64,000 bases of DNA from Histoplasma ohiense (lineage: Eukaryota; Ascomycota; Eurotiomycetes; Onygenales; Ajellomycetaceae). Position 1 is the first letter of the stretch, and every line of letters begins with the position of its first letter. Below, in pieces: positions 10,701-22,640 of the stretch. Made by a program: the position numbers and the translations under genes. The stretch lies in assembly GCA_017607445.1 (NCBI GenBank), contig JAEVHH010000002.1, forward strand, positions 6,354,001 to 6,418,000, in the 5' to 3' direction. Under the pieces are notes generated by a model. That model was not told the origin of the DNA and searched no databases. It saw nothing but the letters and a program-made list of their open reading frames with translations.

Positions 10701-12152
10701 CTATTTTTTGTTATTAAGCCTATTTATAGCGTCATTTGCTACCTTAATTCCTTCTTCAAATTGTAATTGGGTGGCCAATTCTCTGGCCTGTTCATAGTAA
10801 TCCCGTGCCTCTGCGAATTGCTTCTGCATGTGCGCTATTTCACCCAAATTATATAGCGCAGCTTGGCACGACTGATCGCACCGCTCATCCCGGACTGGCG
10901 GTTTGATATGTGCTGCAACATCTAAGGCCTTTTTTGCCCACTGTGCTGCCGCATCGAGGAGTTCTGGTTTAGATATCAGAGGACCGTCTGCTCTGGATAT
11001 CGATCCTGGCTTTCCAGTAACCCTTTGAGCTTCCTCTGCCATCTGAGAAGAGATGTTGTTAAGGAGAACAACCTGCGCACACGTCGTCGACTGACCCTCA
11101 TCTTCCTTAATCAAGCCTAAGCTCTGTATGTATAAAGTTGCTGCAAGGTGGTGTTTTCCCTTTTTGACATATAAATCGGCCAGGTCATTGCACGACGCTG
11201 CAATCTCGGTGAGATTAACATAATCGTCTCCGCCGTCGCGAGACACCGGCAAATTTAGTTCTCTGCGCCTTCGAACCTCGCTAGCACTTTCGGTAACCGC
11301 TCCAATGAGTGAGTTCTCCGCTTTGTCCATATCCTGTATAGAGTTGCTCGAGTATAGATCTGCTAGTTTAATTTTAATTCCAATGACCTTTTTCATGACT
11401 TGGTCACGAAGTTTCGCTTCTCTTCCTTCCTTTTCGCGTGGGTTTTTCTCCGCTTCCGCTGCTTCAGGATCAACAATCTCAGCTGGGGTCCTGTGTGCTC
11501 TTTGCTTATCAATTATCATTTGCTTTCTCCTCCCACTGGTTACCCACTCCTTGCAGTCTGCCAGAGTCTTCTCCAGCATGTCAATGGATGCTTTGACTAG
11601 GCCGTTTTTCTCCAGCATTTCAGCGGCTGCGATTCTGATCCCAAGGACTTCGTCAGAGAATGGGTGCATCTGAACACGCTCTGCAACAACAAGTGCCTCC
11701 CTAAACATCTGTAGTGCCAAGATAGGGTCGGGTCGGATTTCGGAATGGTGGAGGGCTTTGCGAAGGGGTGCAGCCACCTCTGGCGGGAATCTGTTAAGGT
11801 ATGGGTCTACCCGAGTAACCCGGTCGTATATTATGTATATAAGTAACCCCGCATTCACCGCCACGAACAATACAGTGAGCGGAAAACCAATGGGGTTTGT
11901 TTGCCATATTTTACCCCACGCTTCCTTGTAGTCTCGTTTAAATTTTTGCAGACGCGAGGTGCTGGAGGTGCTGTTTAACCGGGCTTGGATCAATTTTCTA
12001 GAAACGAATTCAGATGTTGGTAATAAAGTTAATCGAGGTCTGGGATAGCATAGAGGTGTGCTGGAGAGGAATCGTACGGCGAAGGGGAGTTTTTGTGACT
12101 GCCAGAGAGGTGATGAGGCTCGGATGTGCTTTGGTATCATCACTCGGAACAT
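10701..12152 (-). CDS. Mitochondrial TPR membrane protein, Mgr3-like
   Basis: Single exon, 483 residues. The N-terminus is basic, Ser- and Arg-rich and lacks acids (MFRVMIPKHIRASSPLWQ), a mitochondrial presequence. One membrane span follows at about residues 90-109 (FPLTVLFVAVNAGLLIYIIY). The remainder is helical with TPR-like repeats, for example LADLYVKKGKHHLAATLYIQ and YNLGEIAHMQKQFAEARDYY near the C-terminus. This architecture matches yeast Mgr3, which works with Mgr1 as a substrate adaptor for the i-AAA protease Yme1 in the inner membrane facing the intermembrane space. The family assignment rests on layout rather than on a diagnostic motif. It is transcribed away from the SRAP gene; the two start codons lie about 340 bp apart. 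Confidence 0.75.
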   Translation of the reverse strand: MFRVMIPKHIRASSPLWQSQKLPFAVRFLSSTPLCYPRPRLTLLPTSEFVSRKLIQARLNSTSSTSRLQKFKRDYKEAWGKIWQTNPIGFPLTVLFVAVNAGLLIYIIYDRVTRVDPYLNRFPPEVAAPLRKALHHSEIRPDPILALQMFREALVVAERVQMHPFSDEVLGIRIAAAEMLEKNGLVKASIDMLEKTLADCKEWVTSGRRKQMIIDKQRAHRTPAEIVDPEAAEAEKNPREKEGREAKLRDQVMKKVIGIKIKLADLYSSNSIQDMDKAENSLIGAVTESASEVRRRRELNLPVSRDGGDDYVNLTEIAASCNDLADLYVKKGKHHLAATLYIQSLGLIKEDEGQSTTCAQVVLLNNISSQMAEEAQRVTGKPGSISRADGPLISKPELLDAAAQWAKKALDVAAHIKPPVRDERCDQSCQAALYNLGEIAHMQKQFAEARDYYEQARELATQLQFEEGIKVANDAINRLNNKK

Positions 12153-12488
12153 GGTTAAGTTGTTAGATTTAATTGAGAGCGTGCGGCGAATTCAATTTTC
12201 TGAAATCAATCGGCATAGATGTCATAGATACGTCGCCATGCCTAAACTGCAGCATCAATGGCAGTGTTTCAACAGAAATCCTTCATCGGAGCTTTTTGAA
12301 TTCAGGCCGGAATCGCCTTGAATAAAGGTTGATCGAGGTCCGAGAGTTTGCTGTGTTTGCTTGTTCTTGGCATAGCGGTCGTATTCCACTCCGCTCCGCC
12401 ATATGACAATGACGTCTTGGCAATCTCATGTATCAAATGCACCGCTGTATTTAGACTGCATATTGAAGGACAGCTATCTCCTTCCAAG
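12153..12488. promoter_or_regulatory. Shared divergent promoter, Mgr3-like and SRAP genes
   Basis: 336 bp separate two start codons facing away from each other, so both promoters and leaders must lie here. No obvious long open frame or repeat. Confidence 0.6.
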
Positions 12489-13985
12489 ATGTGTGGCCGG
12501 TATGCCATGGGCATTGTATGTAACATGCCACTATTCGTAGTGTCAACTTAACTAGCTCCTGTTGGGCTCTGTCTGGATTTCTAATGATGATGTTGTCGCG
12601 CAGCGCCTCGCATTCATTCGAAACCAATTACAACAACGTGGCCAACCCGTGGATGAAGCAGCAGATGACGATGACGTGAGGCAAACTTACAATTTTGCCC
12701 CTGGGAGCTACGGTGCGGTCTATCGCGCAGACACGTCTGATCATGGCAGCCTTGTTGGGTCCCAGAACGCGGACGAAGACACTGGCAACAACGAGCAAGT
12801 GGAAGATCACGAGGCGCATGATGAGCCTACGAAGACACCGAAGAACAGAACACTTTATAAACTTCAAGCCATGAAGTGGGGGTTGATCCCTTTTTGGACC
12901 AAACGATCGCCTGATTACGGCTCTATGTTGAAAACAATCAATTGCCGGGACGACTCTTTAATCGAGGACAGGGGAATGTGGACGTCTATGAAGAGAAAGA
13001 AGCGCTGTGTTGTAATCTGTCAGGGCTTTTACGAATGGCTGAAAAAAGGCCCCACTGGAAAAGAGAAAGTTCCACATTACGTCCGCCGGAAGGACGGGGA
13101 TTTCATGTGTTTTGCTGGTCTTTGGGACTGTGTTCAGTATGAAGGTATGTGTTTCATTCGATAATTTGCAGTGTTCCATCGACTCAATACTATAATGGTC
13201 AGAAGGCACTTTTCTAACAACCCACCATAGGCTCCGATGAGAAACTCTACACGTACACCATTATCACCACTAGTTCGAATCCATATCTTAGGTTCCTTCA
13301 TGATCGAATGCCTGTCATCCTCGACCCCGGGAGCCGTGAGATGGCTACATGGCTTGATCCCCATCGCATTACCTGGTCAAAGGAACTCCAATCAATTCTC
13401 AAACCATATGAAGGGGAGCTCGAGTGCTATCCCGTCAGCAAAGAAGTAGGGAAAGTAGGAAACAACTCTCCAGAGTTTATTATTCCGGTAAACAGCAAGG
13501 AAAATAAGAGCAACATTGCGAACTTTTTCACTAGTACTGCTAAAGGCAAACCTGGACAGAAGCCCCAAGGTCATGATATCACCGAAACTAGCGGCGAAAA
13601 GTCACAAGAAGCAAAATACGTTTCGGTGCTTGATCAGGAGAGCAAAGGGGAACAAGGAGAAAGGGATCTCAAAACTGAAACAAATTTAACTACATTCAAA
13701 TCAGATGACGATGCTGGTTCTGCCGCGCAGATCTCAGCAGCTAAACGAAAACGGGCATCCCCGGAAGCTACTGAAGCCCGTGATGTAACAGCCAATCCCC
13801 CCAAAGTAACGAAACCAAACATCGCGCAGCTTCCCCCTGAAAAGGATTTTGTCCAATCTCCCACAAAATCTAGTGGTAAAAATAAAAAAATGAGGAGTGC
13901 TACCAGCAACGGTTCAGCCCTGAAGCAAGGGAAGGCCAAAAAGGTGGCAAGCGGGACTCAACGAATCACTAATTTCTTTAAATAA
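12489..13985 (+). CDS. SRAP-domain DNA-protein crosslink protein (HMCES/YedK family)
   Basis: Exons 12489-12515, 12604-13144 and 13231-13985 give 440 residues. After Met removal the catalytic Cys2 (MCGRYAMGI) is exposed. The other SRAP active-site residues are visible: N122 (TINCRDDS), E153 (GFYEW) and H213 (LHDRMPVIL). Family knowledge: the Cys2 amine and thiol form a thiazolidine crosslink with abasic sites in single-stranded DNA, shielding them at replication forks. I chose the acceptor at 12603 rather than 12555 because it restores the expected spacing from MCGRYA to the QLQQRGQPVDEA helix and has a CTAAT branch site. The last 150 residues are charged and disordered and carry two Ile-x-Asn-Phe-Phe motifs, at 285-289 and 435-439, resembling PCNA-binding PIP boxes; the second is almost the C-terminus. 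Confidence 0.95.
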
Positions 13986-15203
13986 TAACCATGTTAGAAA
14001 AGACTGCTCGATATCCTCAGGTCTTCTTTATTTGTCTTGTTTCTGTGATACCATTTGAAAGTTGCACATTTGTTCTTGCTGCTAACGGAGCAAATTGTTA
14101 TCAGAATCTGTTACAAACTATCTACCCGAGCGGTTCTTTCATGTTGTCATTTTGGGATCATGTAATTTATTTTGCGTCATGTTTAACTTGAGAAGTGTAC
14201 GCGGAAGTTATATGTATATGATGTATATGAAACTTTCATAATAATGCATGGCGCAGGCCATTGCGCCAAAAAGATCAATGCATCAGGTTGGGCTAGTCAT
14301 ATCACTTGTTCTCATGCTCTTTTGACAGGCTCTGGGTAGTATGGAACCAATCCTCCGGATATATCTTCCTTTACAAGTTCCCAATGCATGCTCACGTCTA
14401 TTCTCTTCGATACCAGAGTTTTCTTTGTTCGTGAACGAACTGTAGTGAAGACAAGAGAATCTGAGACTGCAGATGAGAGAGCACCGGAGACCAGGCAAAT
14501 AGATTAGGGATTCACCACAGAGCTGCAAAGACAACCATTGCTCGTTTCTCCAAACAGCACACTGACATGCCACACCAACGATACAACCTTGCACCCATAA
14601 ATTGACGAGGACGTTACGATTCAATTTGCAACTACCTTTCTTCCTTTCGCCTTTGTAAACATTTTCTCGCAGACCTGGCTGATCCTCCGTGCGATGAGTA
14701 CCCGAAAATATGATGAGAAGTATAGAGTATGAGAGACGTGGATGTTGCCTCAATTATCATTTGGCCTGCCTCTAAACCGGGTGACAGGTAATTCGATAGG
14801 ATCATGACGCGATCTGTTCGCAATCCTTTGTTGGTGAGTTTCGTAAAGCAGCCGCTTGCTATAGTGCCAGCGTTATGCTAACCCGGAAGACAAAGCTGCA
14901 TGTAGTCCTACGGTGTCGTGGGTATATGCACACACAATTCCACGACAATGTCGACTGGATCCCAATCTTATTTAAGATAAAATATCGCAACTATGAACAC
15001 AGACAGGTTGTAAGAGAATGGTCCGATTTATTGATCGTAAAGCCATTCGTTTCGGGAGTAGCCCAAAACGCAGAGCACTAACCCTTCACGATGGCCCAAT
15101 GGCCTGCCATAAATGATTTACCGATCCCTTTTTTATCCTACAAGGGTATATATAATCAAGAGTGGAGTAGTTTGCCAATTGCAATTTCTAGCCACTTGAT
15201 GTG
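13986..15203. other. Intergenic, no supported gene
   Basis: 1.2 kb between two convergent genes, so mainly 3' flanks. A minus-strand open frame at 14283-14753 has no recognisable domain and Cys-rich, irregular composition. I see nothing else. Confidence 0.5.
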
Positions 15204-16139
15204 CTAACTATTCTCCTCTGAACGAAGGCGCTGAATAAGTTTCTCCCGCATGAATGGACTGAGACCGAGGCTGCACACGATTGTCAGTGATGAAAATTAT
15301 CTCGTGGAAGAGATTAGCACCTACATTCCCTTCGATGTGATGAGTCGGTAGGTACCTAGCATTCGGTCTTTAGCAAAAAGCTTTTCTAAAAACTGTACGC
15401 CAAAACTCGGGCAAGCTTTATATTGTAAACTTACCACTGGGTTGGTAATTTCCTTCAATGTTTCCATTCCCATCAACTTCGAGGCTACCGAATATATCCT
15501 CCGGCCTGCGGGGAGAGGGGAAAAAATTAATGTCCTAGGGTGACATGAATTAGGAGATGAAAGCCTTACCATGGACTCCTTGCAAACTCCGGAGGATTCC
15601 TCGTATCAGATATGTGAATCCATCCACCTCTTCTAGGGGAATCTGCACCGCCCTCTGGACCTTCATTTAAACTGGCAGCATCTCGTCTCCGCTTCGGTTT
15701 TCCCCGACTGACGGCGGCAAGATTCATTCCGCTTGTGAAAGTCATTACTTGCCCCTGCGACACTACGTCAGGATCATTATGAGCATGTTCTGCAATAACT
15801 GACTGAAGGGTAGTGAGAAACGCGGGGTTTTCTTTGAAAGAACTGGTGGTTGGAGGAAGTGAGGAAGTGACTCCGATGGCAAGCTTGGGTTTCGGAGGTT
15901 CTGTCGGCAAAAGAGAGAGTATATAGCTATTCGGGGTTTGAGGATTTGGGAAAACAAACTGTGGAAACAATCAGCAGCAGTCATTTCGAACAAGTGCTCT
16001 CTTAATAGGCAATTAGAAAATGAAAAGCATATGGCAAGCATACAATATGTGAGTTGCCCTGCAGGGTAGTTAAAGATCGAGTGTGAAATCTCATTGGATT
16101 GAAAACAGTGCGGCGAGCACTGCATAAAATTATTGCCAT
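15204..16139 (-). CDS. Conserved-looking mitochondrial-type protein, five exons, unrecognised
   Basis: On the minus strand the exons are 16139-16044, 15958-15570, 15505-15435, 15355-15325 and 15270-15204, giving 217 residues. Every junction has GT-AG signals and the phases agree. The N-terminus (MAIILCSARRTVFNPMRFHT) is basic, hydroxylated and without acids, a typical mitochondrial presequence. The middle is Pro/Ser-rich with a basic GKPKRRRDA patch. The C-terminal 70 residues look like the conserved core: GGWIHISDTRNPPEF, WPEDIFGSLEVDGNG, YQPSGTYRLIT, KGILGLSPFMREKLIQRLR. That core reads like a conserved fungal domain, but I cannot name the family or a function. Two exons are under 75 nt, so simple ORF calling misses the gene. 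It is divergent from Med1. Confidence 0.8.
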
Positions 16140-16680
16140 CAGAGAACTGGATAGATGCGTATATATGTATACATATATATCGTTACTTCTAGCTCTATAA
16201 TTGTGCAATTGAGGTGAAAAATGTCCGATAAAGCTTTGAACTTAGACGCGGTTGTTTGGAGCGCTTAAAACAACCAATCCATTTAGTAACTAGCTACATC
16301 ACATGACTTCGCGTTGCTCAACACCGGACCAGCTCTTAATTCGCTGCAGGAGTCAATGATAAAGCCGCATAACTCAAAGGGTTCTCGAAGCAGGGCAGCT
16401 TTGGCGCCCACAAGCTTTGCGCAGTACCTAATTTTACTAAAGACGCCCCCGGAAATGATTTCATGGATTTGTTTTGACTCTGGTTACGATTGAGCCGTAA
16501 CTCTTTGATTCCCAAGGAAGCCCGATCTGAATCAATCAGAGCTGTGATTTTTCCAGCCATAGCGGCTTCTACAGCTGTATTAAAAGCACTATTTATGTTA
16601 CTAGGCAATCTCAATCCAGTTTGTGGCGGGTTCGCGCCGACTCAAATCTGCTTGTTAGACGGGGACCCATCATCATAATC
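16140..16680. promoter_or_regulatory. Divergent promoter region upstream of Med1
   Basis: 541 bp between the starts of the 217-aa minus gene and Med1. Both promoters must lie here. A minus-strand open frame at 16336-16614 has no known motif and overlaps this control region; I treat it as chance. Confidence 0.5.
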
Positions 16681-19027
16681 ATGGCCACCCCGTCATCCAG
16701 GCACAACCCTGGGCAAACGCCTCACCCAACTTCATCACCTCATCCATCAGCAGTGCCCATGGGCCGTCCACTTTCCCACAAGTCCCCGTCTATTAGGACG
16801 CCTTCTGCTTCTGGCCATGGACACCACCCCAGTATTTCTTCACACCAGTATCCGACCCCCATGGCTGCCCCTACCTCGGTGGAGGATGCTGTCGCATTCA
16901 GCTCACCATCAGCGCTGCTGGCTCTTGGCTTGGGCGGTATCACGCCATCTCCTGCGGGGAACGATGCTCTAACCGGGCCAGGGATCAACGAAAACGGCAT
17001 CCATGCAATGGGGATGTCGGCCTTGGGTATGGGCGGCCCAAGGGACACTGATGAAGAGAAAGCTCGCCGAATGGAAGAGGTGATCCGTCTGCTGAGAACT
17101 CGTGTTTCTGGAAGAGGCATATGCCGTGAAGGTGTGGAGAGGCTAGGGAAGTTTGAGGGCTTCGAATGTATGTGGCAAGAAAATATACTAAGCATTGCTG
17201 GGAACCTTGTGGATTTGGAGATCCAGTTTGAAGATGGGTCGGAGAACGTTAAGGATGTCAGCTTAAAGTATACTACTCCAAGTGTTGTGGAAGGGGAAAG
17301 ACGAGTAGAGGCTACTGCGGTACTAAAGCGAGATCTAATGCAGACTGTTGGGAAGAATGAAGAGATTCCTTGGAAAAGCCTTGATGCGTTCCATTCAAAT
17401 TTACATAGGCTAGCCAAATTGGATCGGCTCAGTCGAGAGATCAACTGCTTTGAAGCAGTCGAAGGACTATACAAGAGTTTGAACCGACTATGGGAAGGTG
17501 AATTAAGCCGATATCCAGGGAGGGGCCATTGTGAACATGTTTGCACGAGCCAGTTGGGCCATCCCGGGATCCACCAAGACGGCCGGATTGGTCTGAGCCT
17601 CCAATATTGGGTTGAGCAAAGACAAGCTTTGGATTCAAATGGGAATGGCCGTCCGAATGCCATGAATATTGATCAACCCACCCCAGACGATCGAAAGCCG
17701 GCCCCTGCCAAGATACATAAGACATGGAGAGCAGCGATCGAGTGTGAAGAAGGCTATCCATCATTACGAGTGTCTAAGGAATGGATCGCGGCTGATCTTT
17801 TTACAACTATGAAAAATGGGGAGTCCTCTTTAACCGCCGACGGGAACGACTCTGAGATTTTGTTAGTCAACTGGATTGACCCTCCTGCCACCCTCGTCAG
17901 CAACCCAAACGATGTTCCTCTCGATTCTACTGCCTTGGGTACTACGACACCAAATCGTCGTTTCGTTGCGCGCTTGGAACCTCCTATCGATATGCCTATA
18001 ATCGCAGCAGCGGAAGTATACAGGCTACTTGGGATGAACATGCCCGTGGAGCCCAAAACGGTTACATATGATGGACTGGTAGTTCCTCTGCCAAACTTAG
18101 CTTCGACAGGAGACGGTCAAGACGATAATAGTTTGGCAGCGTCCAACGGAAGAATTCATGAAAAAATTGTGTATAGCTTTGACGACGATTGCCAACCGAG
18201 AAAACACCGGCATATATACACTTTCCACCCCTTTGAGCATATTGTCGGACGCACCATACGTGATCTTCCGTTTTCTCATCCTCGGCAGTTGGCTGATGTT
18301 CTTCCTGTGAGTCCATAGACATTCACCCCCTTTACTTTTTTACTTTCAAATTCCCATTGCTTCATGATCAGCTACTTACCATTGTGCGTAGATCCTACGC
18401 CAGTACGCACTATTGTCTAGCCTCCTTCACAGAGTATTTGTTGGCCGAAACAACCAAACTGTCAGGTCGAGCAAATCTCCCTCAGCCCACTCGGTAATCT
18501 CAGCCTCGCCAAACCAGACGTCCAAGTCTGACGTCACGTTCATAAGCAATATCAGCCCTACAGTATCCAAACTGAACGCTATGCTTTCGCGTGATGATTC
18601 CAAGCATGGGATCGAGAGAAGCAACGGCCTTGATTCTCAAGTTACCGCGCCTTTTGCCCCTGCGCCGACAATTGATGACCGGAAAATAGACATATCTTTA
18701 CGAACTCCGATATTAGGGCCACCATCCTTAATGCTATTATTCAACGCGCCTAAGAGAGGACCAAATGCGTCCATGGAAAACCCGACGACGATAACAATCA
18801 ATATAGATATCGGACTCAATGGTAACATCACGGTCTCACGGGTTGGTGGAATGTGGGATGACATAAACGACAGCGGAGAAGGACCCTTGAACGATACATC
18901 CAGAACAGAATCGCAGCACCTCCACCAAAGCCTCACCAGGGTGCTGCAGATATCTGAGGATTTTGGCATCCTGGTCGAATGGGTATTGAAATGGATGCGG
19001 AATCATGAAGACCATACCAATCGCTGA
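16681..19027 (+). CDS. MED1: Mediator complex subunit 1
   Basis: Exons 16681-18306 and 18392-19027 give 753 residues. The first 130 residues are a low-complexity His/Ser/Pro leader (MATPSSRHNPGQTPHPT), as in other filamentous ascomycetes. The Med1 domain starts near DTDEEKARRMEEVIRLL, passes GRGICREGVERLGKFEGFEC, and continues through the helical DAFHSNLHRLAKLDRLSREI segment and a His-rich C-terminal part. Family knowledge: Med1 sits in the Mediator middle module and links activators to RNA polymerase II. The single intron has a GTGAGT donor; without it the frame stops after about four codons. The next plus-strand gene is more than 4 kb away. Confidence 0.9.
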
Positions 19028-21020
19028 TTCAAGCAAGCAACGATACAAGGAGTGACCGCTAATTATGCTATCCGTGTCACAGGCGACGTCACCACCTTCC
19101 AGATGGGCCAAAACATTCACACTTTTCAACTTCAATCTGCACACATACCCACAAAACATTGAAATCGACTACAGTCAGGCTAATAACCTACTGGGTCTGT
19201 TCATATGCGATCTAGATAGAAGGCCGTGTCGAAAAATGATAAATACGTCTTTCAATACTCCATCTCATTCTAGGCTCAGCAACTGCTGCTGTAGGATCCC
19301 CACGGGTTCGCGCCGCAACTCCTACCATCTCCAACCCCAAAGTAGAATTTGCCTCCACCAATATGAAGCTTAAATCAAATTCGCACACAGCGTTTTGCTG
19401 AAAACAGAAATCCCCTCCATATCTGAATTGGACGCACTGCTGGGTCGGTCTTTTCCCGGTGGAACTGGTTGTGAATCGATGCTGGATTGATTGCGACGAA
19501 TTGCCATGTGGGGTGAAAAACGGCCGTTGCTTTCGGAAAGCCGAAGATAACGAACGTATTGAGACAAGATATTTTTGCATGTATATAACCTACTCACAAC
19601 GGCCCTCACACAGCTATAAGATCTATCTATCTATGCAGTTATCAATTCTCCAATTTCGACCACGCTAGGACATATATCGTTCCCCCGTTCTCTCTTGCAT
19701 CGCATCCATATTTCTAACTTGCCAGCAATCACTTTGTCAATACACGCTATCAAATTTCCATGGATCTTTATTTTTAAGATGCCAAACAATTGGCAGCAGC
19801 ATGAAAACCAACTTCAATCATTCATCATTCAACAACATCAAATCAAGTTCACCAACCAAAACCAAAACCAAAACCTTGATAGATAAACCTCCAGCTTTTT
19901 ACCAATCAGCAAGCAAAAACGGGCCAACATAAATAAATCAACGTCTACTTCCAAGTACCCAATCAGATAAAAAAAAACGGCCGCCAGCCAATGAAACCTG
20001 GCTGATAACACACAACCCCAAAACCCGTCCACCCGTTGAAAGCCTTGAATTTGAATTCAAGATCACGTCGATGAACATGTTCAGTTTCGTAGACCCGCCT
20101 CCAGGCCTAACAGGTTAAATAATAAATAATAAATAAAATAAATCCTCAAAAAAGGCTTTGGGGGAAAATGTTCATTTGCACAACCAACACTGGACGTCGA
20201 TTGATATGATCTTTTTTCGCTTTCGAGATATAATCAATCACAAGATAACATTTAGTTCATGTTAATACCGTTATCTTACAAGACGGAAAGGTCCCCAGCC
20301 GCCTAGCTCGGGCGTTGAAACCCGCCAGCATCGGCCGCTGAAATACGAGACATGGTTACGACGAGTTGCGCAGTGCATGGCTAAAAATAAACCCAGGGAC
20401 CAGGGTGGTTTTTTATTTCTTTTTTCTTACCTTTTTTTTTTTTTTTGACATTGAGCTGAAGGGATAACTATGTGATGCATGGTGTAATAATATAGCTGGC
20501 AAGGGGTATTTTTCTTCATTTTGAAGAGACATGGACTCAAGATCTGCGATTACCCGTCTCACTGCGTGTTCAATCGGGCGGAAAAAGGCGGGCGATACAG
20601 ATGCCTCTTTTCTCCTGCTTCTGCTTCTTATCAGTATTCTGTCTGATCCATGGATAATGCTCAACGGCGTGCAATTGGCGACTTGACTTGGTCCCTGTGG
20701 GGGATGCACACACCACCCCGCCGTTACATACCGTACATACCGCACATACCTCAACAGCAGTTTTGTTCTATTCTTCTCTGATCGGCAAAAGCAAAACGCG
20801 GAGAGAGACGTGTGGAGCCGCTTTTTCTCCCAGGAAACCTCGCACAGGTGATATTAAGATTGGATATTATCAGAGCCGTTTTAACGGCTCTTTTTGTATG
20901 AGGGATTTAAATTGCGCCTTGCCTGGGATCCTGGGCGGATGGATGAGTGGGCTCCAGTGTGCGTCTTTTTTTTTTTTTTCCATTGTTATTAAACCTTCTT
21001 TCTCTCTTTTTATCTTTTCC

Positions 21021-21022
<2 letters not shown>

Positions 21023-21066
<44 letters not shown>
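21023..21066. repeat. (TG)22 microsatellite
   Basis: An uninterrupted run of 22 TG dinucleotides, preceded by pyrimidine-rich DNA and followed by a TCATGATG-rich stretch. Likely length-polymorphic between strains. Confidence 0.97.
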
Positions 21067-21067
<1 letters not shown>

Positions 21068-22423
21068 TTTCATCAATGTCATGATGAATGTGCTGGACCG
21101 TACAACACATAGTACCGTACATTGCATCCATACATTGCGTGTGCATATCATCATCATCATCGTCATCATCATTGCAGCAGGCCCCATACGTCCCATGGCC
21201 GTGTATCATATCCATATCCACTGGTTATCCAGTATTCATGTGCCATATGATTTTTCGGGCTCTCAAGGCACTACCCTCTTTATCCATCCCTATCTTTTGG
21301 GGGCGCCAGGCGGAAATCATGGGGCTAGACCGGCCGGGGCTGGCTGGCTTGCCCCGAACAGACGGGATGTGGAAGTAAGCCGCTATCCCCACGTGGGAAA
21401 ACTGGGGGGACGGACTGTCAGTCAGTCGTTCCATCTAAAATTAACTGCCCTAGCAAGCACCCAGCTCCATCATTGTTCGGCGCGGTTCGTTCCTCCACAT
21501 GAAAAACCCAATGCCTAGGTTTTAAAACACTGGCTTTCCCAGTTTAGCTGGATAAATAGGGTAGTTTAAACCGAGTGGCATGGACAGGTTCAATCCAGGC
21601 GAGGAGAACTTGAACTTGAGACAAGCATGTGAACAGTGAGATGGAGATCCCAGATGACATCATTCCGATTCGATGATAGATTAGGTAAGTCGTTAGTTAA
21701 ACTACCTGTAGTTAGTTGAATGATAAACAACACACCCCGTGTAATGACATCCTTTATAAAAATATATAGAACCTGACGAACGCAAAGATAATAGAATTTC
21801 CAAGATATAACTTGTCCCCAAGACTGTTGATGATCGAGATGACATCACACCGTCGTTATTTGTGGAATGGCTCGATTATTGCCACACTGCCACTGCCCAG
21901 CTGCCCAGCTGCCCATTCTCGGCCAGGCTCCGCAAAGAAAGCCAAGCCAGTCTTTTATCGCGATAACTCGTCCCGACTGCACCCGCGTGGAGGGGTGGCG
22001 CTTGCTGGGAATTTACCCGGGTGACATGGCTTGGCATCTGGTCTGGGATGCTTTCCTGCGGGACTTGGATCGGAACAAGTATGTATGGCTATGTATTGCA
22101 GATACGTGGAATGATAAAGAAGTCATAATAATAACGATACCGGGAGGAGGAAAAATTTATTTTTTTATTATCTCTTTTTATTATTATTATTATTATCTTT
22201 CCATTATCGTCCAGGAACAAAAGTGCATTGCAAATCCGAAAAGGATGGCAGGGGACGGGAGAGGAGAAAAACCAAAAACCAAAAATCAAAAACAAGAAAA
22301 AAGAAGGGCAAAACTCTTCAAACAAGATTCCCCCTCCCCTTGCATTGGCTTCGTTAGTTTACGATACACCAGATCCTGTTCCTATCAGGGGGACGAAATT
22401 TTCTTTCCTCGGCGATTTCAGCC

Positions 22424-22473
22424 AAAAAAAAAAAAAAAAAAAAAAAAAGGAAAAACGGAAAAACGGAAAAACG
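22424..22473. repeat. Poly-A (25) followed by tandem 8-bp unit
   Basis: A 25-base A homopolymer runs into about three copies of an AAAAACGG-type unit. Confidence 0.9.
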
Positions 22474-22640
22474 AGACGATATCAGAGCTTCAATTGCATT
22501 GTTCGTACGGCGGATAGGAGGAAGATCACGTCCTGGCACAAGGGAAAAACAAAACATTCCCGCGCGCTGGCCGGAGACATGATGAGACGAGGCGCGTCTG
22601 CTGAGGGAGTTACGCCGCATTTTGATTTTGATTTTTATTT

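Noticed and set aside
12516..12555. Shorter 40-nt first intron for the SRAP gene
   Set aside because: It would add 16 residues that break the conserved spacing after MCGRYA, and it lacks room for a branch site.
13262..13285. tRNA B-box-like GTTCGAATCC
   Set aside because: It lies in the coding sequence of the SRAP domain (TSSNPYL) with no A-box or cloverleaf.
14283..14753. 156-codon minus-strand open frame
   Set aside because: No domain, irregular composition, and it sits between two convergent genes where only 3' flanks are expected.
16336..16614. 92-codon minus-strand open frame in the Med1 promoter
   Set aside because: No motif; would occupy the whole promoter region shared by two well-supported genes.
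20688..21518. 276-codon plus-strand open frame with a Cys-Val repeat
   Set aside because: It begins at a non-ATG codon, the CVCV run is only the TG microsatellite translated, and no domain is visible.
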